DNA from: Trichosphaerium sp. ATCC 40318
Taxonomy: Eukaryota > Discosea > Flabellinia > Trichosidae
Assembly: GCA_038496445.1 (NCBI GenBank)
Contig: JALMLS010000376.1
Location: 620,001-684,000 of the forward strand
Direction: 5' to 3'
Length of the DNA stretch: 64,000 bases
Shown: positions 58,014 through 64,000 of the stretch, one piece after another
How positions within the stretch are numbered: position 1 is the stretch's first letter
Layout of the letters: every line of letters starts with the position of its first letter
Translations under genes and position numbers: made by a program
Notes under the pieces: model-generated
Told to the model about the DNA's origin: nothing
What the model saw: only the letters and a program-made list of their open reading frames with translations
Database searches by the model: none

Positions 58014-59036
58014 ATGGAAGGGGTTTGGTGTCTTATTAGTTATGGTCATCATCTACTTTTTTTTTCAGGTACGAATAGCTCTATCGAGTATGCACATAGC
58101 ATCTCTGTCTACTCAGCTTGTGCAACAAGAAGTGACTTGACAACAAAAAAACCAATGCGTCAATTACAACTAAGCAACAATATAGTTGCTGTACCTAAGC
58201 CAATTGATATAGCGATATCCAACGCCCAATTCTCAAATGGTACGGAATCTCAACCAGTTTTCTCCTTCTTAGCTAAAAACTCAAACCTCCACTTTTATTC
58301 CTCAAAATTTTTTGTACATGTACTTTTTTTATTTGTACTGGTGTTTCTTTTTCGTTGAAAAAAAGTTGCAACATGAAAGTAGTTCATCTGTATAAAGTCA
58401 TGTCACTCATCGTTATCTAGTATCCGTATTTTTGAATACTGATAATAACATACCAACTGTGAAGGCACTCTTCACGGTACACAAAATACTTGGCAAATCC
58501 GACTTATTTTTAACACTCTTTAGTTTGATCTTTCGATTCTTAATCGTAATTTCGTATCGGTAGTTGCAACAGGTGCTAACTTGAGTCTTTCTTATGACAA
58601 TGTAGAACTTGGTAGGGCACGTGACCGGTTTTTACTTTTTCTTTAATTCCGTGTATTAACACGTGCTCCAGATTACCCTAGAGAATAGTACAGTAGTGAG
58701 CGATATCAGTAGAGTACGAATAAAAACAAAAAAATTGATCTCATTATTTGGCTTTAGGTAATACCTCTTAAATTCCTTTTGGATAGTGAGTATTTAACTG
58801 GCTTGACTATACAACAATTCAAAGTGTTTGGTTCAAAACTTGGACGTGAATTATTACTAGGGATAGTTACAGTGAGATTTAAAGGACATATTAAAGTGAA
58901 ACTTTTTGGCTTTCCTCTTGGCGTTACTATTAATAGCCCGGCTGATTTTAAATCCGGAAAAGTTATAATTAATGGAATACTACCATATCTTCGTAATATA
59001 ACAAACATTCTCCCACTCGTCAAAGGAGAATTGTAA
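58014..59036 (+). CDS. Unrecognised protein, possibly LEA2/DUF3712-like
   Basis: An N-terminal hydrophobic stretch is present in two overlapping frames near 58014-58070, so the exact start is unsure. The first clear exon reads TNSSIEYAHSISVYSACATR then IDIAISNAQFSNGTESQPVF. Later exons include VATGANLSLSYDNVELG and LLDSEYLTGLTIQQFKVFGS, ELLLGIVTVRFKGHIKVKLF, ending ILPYLRNITNILPLVKGEL. The strand-rich 'NLSLSYDNVELG' pattern resembles LEA2-type or DUF3712 beta-sandwich domains anchored to membranes. The assignment is weak. Confidence 0.5.
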
Positions 59037-59313
59037 CAAAAGAAAAAAAGAAGAAAAAAAAAATACAAAAAAAACAAAAATCGAAAAGATTGAATAAGTG
59101 TTTGTTTAGTGTTACAAGTTCTTACTAGTGGTATTTGTTTTGTGGTCTATAATGTTACGGCAGGTATTAGAGTAATAATTAGACAACAGGTTTATCCATG
59201 TATTGATTAACAATGCTGTAATTCCTCTTCCAAAATATTAAGTCATCACCACGATAAAAATGTGTCAAGTTGTAAAGTAACCGTAACACAACCTTATAGG
59301 ATATCAGTACGGA

Positions 59314-60757
59314 TTATTGAGTTAGGTATGTCATAAACATGACATACACACCACAATTAATGCAAATTTTTCTGTATGGGCACATTTGCGCTAAGATTTG
59401 AAAGAAAATAACAAACGTACACCGGCAGAAGTTAGTCTGTACTTTTCTAAATCCAGTGGGTAAGGAATTTGTTCTCTCATAGAAGCTTGTCTAATAAAGC
59501 GCTTGCAATCAGCCTCAGTTATAAATGTTCCTTTCGTATATGCATCAATGAATATAGGGTGATCAGGCTTACTCTCTAGCTCTCAATTAGTCCACATTTA
59601 TCAATGATAGTTCGTAATAAAGCTGAAATGTTCGATTCTAAAATATTCAATTCTCGTCACGTGCCCATCTCGTATGTCATGATGAACCTTGATGGAAGAC
59701 CTAAACCTGACATATTGATACCAAGAATTTTGGCTATCGCCATGTATAAAATAGACAAAGAAATTGGAATACCAACACGTCTTTCAATAACCTAAAGAAA
59801 ATTAAACAAATTTTTGTCATCAATTTTTTTCCTGTTCCTCAACATAGCGCGACATTTTGCTCCCGTACCATATCCAAATACGTATTCTCAGGGTCGTAAA
59901 AAGTTTCCGCATTAACTCTGAACCCGAGCTCATCAAAGAAAACCTCGTTGAGAAGCTGACATAAGAAATTTAGGAAAGATGACAAAATTGTGATTATCAC
60001 TTCATCTTTCTTTACCTTTAAATTCATGGCATCAATTTCATGAGGTTCCATTATGTCAGTATTAGCTAATTCTACTTTATCATGCCACATCTCTACAGCA
60101 ATATCAAGCATTTTGCGTAGCTTGTGATCAGCGAATTTCTCTTTTTTAGCGAGTCTTGTAATAAGAACAGAAGCAGCAAGTTCACGAGTAGGCCACTACA
60201 CAAAACAAAAAATTAGGCATAGTGGAGAACTTTGAAAGATGGTGTGCGGTAATGGTTTGTGTACAAAACAAAACAAACAACGTACGGAATCTTGCACCTC
60301 TTTTTCAAAAATTTTGTTCCTGATGGCAAACCTTGTCAGCATTCAAACGGCAAAGCACGTGACACGTATAAAAATATAATTAAAAAACAAAGGCAAGTGT
60401 TTTAACTTACCACTGACTCGCAAGAATCCACTCTGCATCCAAACCACGCACCACCTCGAAGCCTTTATTGATTCCACCCCAGTAATCCTTAGTTTTCACG
60501 TTAAATCTACTTAAAATGAATGTAAAGGTTCTTACACGCTCATATAACTTTTGCTGTAGCCTAAACTCTGTTCTTAACGCTTTTGTTAGTAGTTCGCCTT
60601 TGTTTACTTTAATCCAACCAGCATTTAGCACAGGGTGGGTTTTTTGCGTCTCTTTATCCGTTGTAAATAGTACATTCTTCTCCTGTGGTATTTTCTTATC
60701 AAAGTTCCTGCAAAGTCCATACAGAGACCTGTAAACTACCATCACCGCGTCGGACAT
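59314..60757 (-). CDS. SirB1/FBXO21-type transglutaminase-like protein with LYR-like N-terminus
   Basis: The N-terminus MSDAVMVVYRSLYGLCRNFD contains a LYR-type start (V-x-YRSLYG...FD), known from mitochondrial Fe-S/complex assembly proteins. The main part matches the SirB1/FBXO21 family: NFLCQLLNEVFFDELGFRVN, DPENTYLDMV, then VIERRVGIPISLSILYMAIA and LGINMSGLGLPSRF. The family keeps a Cys/His/Asp transglutaminase-like fold; the family cysteine position is occupied by Ser (ISLS). The next exon reads PIFIDAYTKGTFITEADCKR. The last exon (QMCPYRKICINC...) and the stop at 59314 are less certain. Fusion of LYR and SirB1 parts is inferred from continuous exons. Confidence 0.72.
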
Positions 60758-61226
60758 TGTCAACTAAACGATTAACCAATGTCAGTACTAATTGAGTTTC
60801 ACTGAGTCACTCAAGGTCAATTTCAAAACGCTAAAGTACCATGTAGGCTTTGGGTATTTACATGCTCAATAATCTAAAATACATGTTTGCATCAGTTCTA
60901 CAAAGTGAGTAGGAGACAATCTTGTATCTGCTGTAATACTGCCTAAAGTCCACGTGACACTTTGACAACTTGTTTTTTGAAAGCAAAAAAAGAAACCTAT
61001 CGTATCTGCCTTACTGAAGCTACTAAACGGCAGCACAGAAACCTCGCAAAACGGTATTTTTATCCCGTTTTGGGACTATCTCGTGAAACTGGACATGAGT
61101 AGGAAAAGACTTCAGTCAACTTTCCAAATTAATCAACCCACAAACACCACTTCGCACAAGTAATTGTAGCCACGCGAACCAAAACACCACCGCACACCCA
61201 AGTATCTAAAACTGTTGAAAATAGAA
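60758..61226. other. Divergent intergenic region
   Basis: 469 bp between the SirB1-type gene and the Reeler gene. One CACGTG at about 60952. No gene seen. Confidence 0.45.
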
Positions 61227-64000
61227 ATGATTACCAAATCTACTACCGTCACTATCGCGGTAGTGTTGGTATTAACGTGCATATCGCGTGTAGAGCTCGC
61301 TTCAAATGCTAGCCCCTTTACAGTACATAATTGTAATGTTACGAGCCTATGGGGCTGCGAACCAGACGAGTGGCTTGTATCACACCACGTAAATAAGGAT
61401 ACGAACAAACCATTCAGTATAACACACAGAACAAGGTGCCTTACTGAACCAGAACCAATAATGCCTTGGGTATCACGAACACGCAGAACAAGCTCAGTTC
61501 GCCTTTATGCGGGCACATCGCTTTCAGAACCGCTTAAATCATACATACCTGGCAGCATAATAACAGTCACTATCTTTGTAGCGGAGTACTCTGCAAAGGT
61601 ACGCTAAAAAGGCGACAAACCTAAATTTGACTGATTGAGTTGGTAGTACAGAGGATTGCTCATGTATGCTGAAGATGCTAATGAAAACCACGTCGGCGAG
61701 TGGAAGTTGCCAGCAAACTGTACGTTCCAAAACCATTTTTGGTTAAAATCGCATCACTAAATTGGTTTATAGCCATGTTTCAATTACCTTGGTCGAGTGG
61801 TCCTTGTGCGGAAGCTGTTATGCACACTACAGCCGAGATTAAGGCTTTAACAACTACATTCTCTTTCAAAGCTCCACCAAAAGGCACTGGCACTATATGG
61901 TTCCGTGCTCTTATTAAGAGCGGTCCAGCTAATACTGGAGCCTTTTGGTGGCCAAACGAAGTTGAAGACTTTTCGTTGGCCGAGTCTACCGAATCTCTAC
62001 CACAAACATCCTGGATCCAAACAGAGGTAAACTCATTCTCGTCAGACTTGCGTTAACTAGTTTTGTAGATCGGGCAATCCTGCACAGAAAAGTGCGATCA
62101 AAATGGCAAAGTATGCGACGTAGTCGAATTAGAGCGCATGAATAGTGTCTCTCGCATGGAAGAGCTCTCAGAGTATTTATGCTTTGGTCCATTTATAAGT
62201 AGTTGTTCCTCAACAGGAGTTACTCAAGGCACTAATGGTTTATGTTACTACGATGATACGCGTTGTGCCAATCAAGGTCGTTCTGTAGATCCTGTATCTT
62301 GTGACGCAAAGAGTAATGACGAACGAACCGGGTACGCCTAATCACACCGTTGAGAGTTATTCTAACGTGATATTAGTATGCGCTTTTGTAAATGCTCTGA
62401 ACCAGAAGCTACTCTGGCGCCAGTCGAGCTTGAAGAAACAACGTTTCCTCCTAGCGAAGAACCAACCGCTTTTGTAGTACACTACCAAACTATTTCTCCA
62501 GCCTCTAAGCCAATAGTGTCTCTATTTCTCCTTGGAATCGTCTCATTTGGAGCAATATCTCTTAATAGAGGTCGTTCTATGACGACATTAGTATCAGTTA
62601 TCCTCTTAGTCGCCTTGATCGCTTTCCCAGCACCAATTAAGGGACACAATTGGATGTTGAGTTTAAGTCGCAGATCATTCGCAAGTACAGCATCACCTTG
62701 CCCTCCAAAACTTGACCATACACCTCACGCACAAGTTGGTCCTAACCAAAAATTCGAACTTGAATGGACAACAGGACATACAGGATTCTCTTATTTTGCT
62801 ATTATACACTCAAAAGATGCTGATAAACTCAAGTTGCATGACTCACGAGGAGTACTCTTTGAGAAATACTTTAAAGATGCCCCTGCCGGAAAAGTAACAA
62901 CACAAAAGATGTACCATCGTCAATACGAAGCACGCGCTAGTATAGCAGGTGAAGACGCTTTGTACTCTGGTCAGATTATGGAGGGTTCAAGCGATTTCTT
63001 ACCTCGTCCTGAAGCTTTCGGAGATTGGCGTGCAGATGCTAAGTTGTTTGGGTACAAGGATACTGTACATCAAGACAACTATGTAGAGTATGAACACCCA
63101 GATATGCCTTGGATAGAGGCTGTATTTAAAGCCGACAAACTAGTTGACAGACCAGATGATGGTGATGTTGTTCAGCTTAAAATTCCAGGACGAGCTGGCC
63201 CAGGAGAGTATATTGTTCAATGGGTCTGGGGTGGATACAGAGACTGTACCGATGTATCTTATGTAGAACATCAGGTCGAAAACATATACGGAGTTCCATC
63301 AACAGAGTTACAGTTCACGTACGTTTTTCCCTTAATACTGTTTTCTTGCCGTTTCTTACTTTTTTCTTCTTTTTTAGACGTGTTGATCACTGCTTCTTTT
63401 CAGATATCTATTACATTCCAGTATGTTCACGTGTTTTCAATGACTTTAATCAATGTGCATGGAGATGTACAGTATCTGGTACATGTGCTGGCATTATCGT
63501 TGCACCTCTAACAGTCAAGGACAACATATACAATGATGCAGCCAATGTGATACCAGATCTATGTTTAGCCAACTTTAACTTCTCAGAACCGCTTGATGCC
63601 CCAGCAGAAGATATCCTAGTATGCTACCCTGTAGTACCTGGTGTACCTTCTTCCACTGTAGGCGTAATTCAAACAGTACTACCAGGAGACCCAGCATACC
63701 ATTCAACATGTTTCATGAAAGGTGTTGGAAGAACATTCCCAGGATACAAAGCTCCAGAAGAAGTCAATGTTGATTGGAGACATGGAGATAAGTGTATCGA
63801 CTGTGATACATACAACAAAAACCGCCCAGCGAACAGCTTCCCTAGATGGCCTCTTTCTGATGATTGTATTAACTGCGACTTGGAACCATCAACGAAACCA
63901 CTCCCTATTGTACCCACAATGACAAAAACGGACAGTAACATGTTATGTGATGGTGTTTATGGACGTTTTCGTCATAGATCAAGCTATGGCAATTGTACTG
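61227..64000 (+). CDS. Reeler-domain membrane protein in frame with an LPMO-like secreted enzyme (runs off the edge)
   Basis: A signal peptide (MITKSTTVTIAVVLVLTCIS) begins a Reeler domain: SYIPGSIITVTIFVAEYSAK, YRGLLMYAEDANENHVGEWK, CAEAVMHTTAEIKAL, TFSFKAPPKGTGTIWFRALI. A cysteine-rich part (GQSCTEKCDQNGKVCDVV) and a membrane helix (KPIVSLFLLGIVSFGAISLN) follow. The same frame continues without a stop into MTTLVSVILLVALIAFPAPI-KG and HNWMLSLSRRSF, a perfect second signal peptide leaving an N-terminal histidine, as LPMOs require. ATTGHTGFSYF-like WTTGHTGFSYFAIIHSKD and CTDVSYVEHQVENIYG fit an LPMO-like copper enzyme. Either one fused precursor is cut by signal peptidase, or a second promoter uses the ATG at 62579. 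The right end is cut by the window. Confidence 0.78.

Noticed and set aside
1-64000. CRISPR arrays, bacterial operons, IS elements, tRNA genes.
   Set aside because: None seen; introns, domain types and gene layout are eukaryotic.

Overview
The window is nuclear DNA from a single-celled eukaryote with a compact, AT-rich genome. Almost every gene is cut by several introns of about 35-70 bp. Introns are overwhelmingly GT-AG, with a donor consensus close to GTACGT. TAA, TAG and TGA all act as stops, so the genetic code is standard. Intergenic gaps are often under 200 bp. The lineage cannot be fixed from the sequence. The gene set (C-type-lectin membrane proteins, a Reeler protein joined to an LPMO-like enzyme, a keto-deoxygluconate kinase/KDPG aldolase fusion) fits a heterotrophic protist, and a stramenopile is possible but unproven. 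Gene coordinates run from start to stop codon through introns, and exon joins were worked out by hand.

Layout. 1-422 (-) is the start of an SDR of the peroxisomal multifunctional enzyme type 2 class. 588-6341 (+) is an RNA-biology block: two tandem 2H-phosphoesterase/RRM genes, an RBMX2/Ist3-like protein and the U2AF small subunit. 6493-9980 (+) is a long array of 19 'half-LIM' zinc modules. 10331-12967 (+) is the kinase/aldolase fusion. 13236-15243 (-) holds a secreted cysteine-repeat protein and a C-type-lectin membrane protein. 15244-16635 has no recognisable gene. 16636-25880 carries housekeeping genes (MAPEG, DJ-1/PfpI, SLC35B4, SURF1, FRA10AC1) and a large membrane protein.

26102-37010 is accessory in character. 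It has four F-box or F-box-like genes with different repeat domains (NHL, LRR, MORN twice), an SCI1-like nuclear protein, a second C-type-lectin membrane protein and one unknown gene. 37897-44909 holds an ArfGAP-C2 protein, an HSF2BP-like coiled-coil protein, an unidentified multi-exon gene and PDCD2. 45482-60757 holds an M28B peptidase, two unknown genes, a sodium/solute symporter, a 2OG dioxygenase, a double coactosin-type protein, a membrane protein and a SirB1/FBXO21-type protein. 61227 to the right edge is one uninterrupted Reeler plus LPMO-like reading frame.

The most unusual items are the half-LIM exon array, the Reeler-LPMO fusion with an internal signal peptide, the F-box cluster, the 18-cysteine secreted protein and a strong excess of the palindrome CACGTG.
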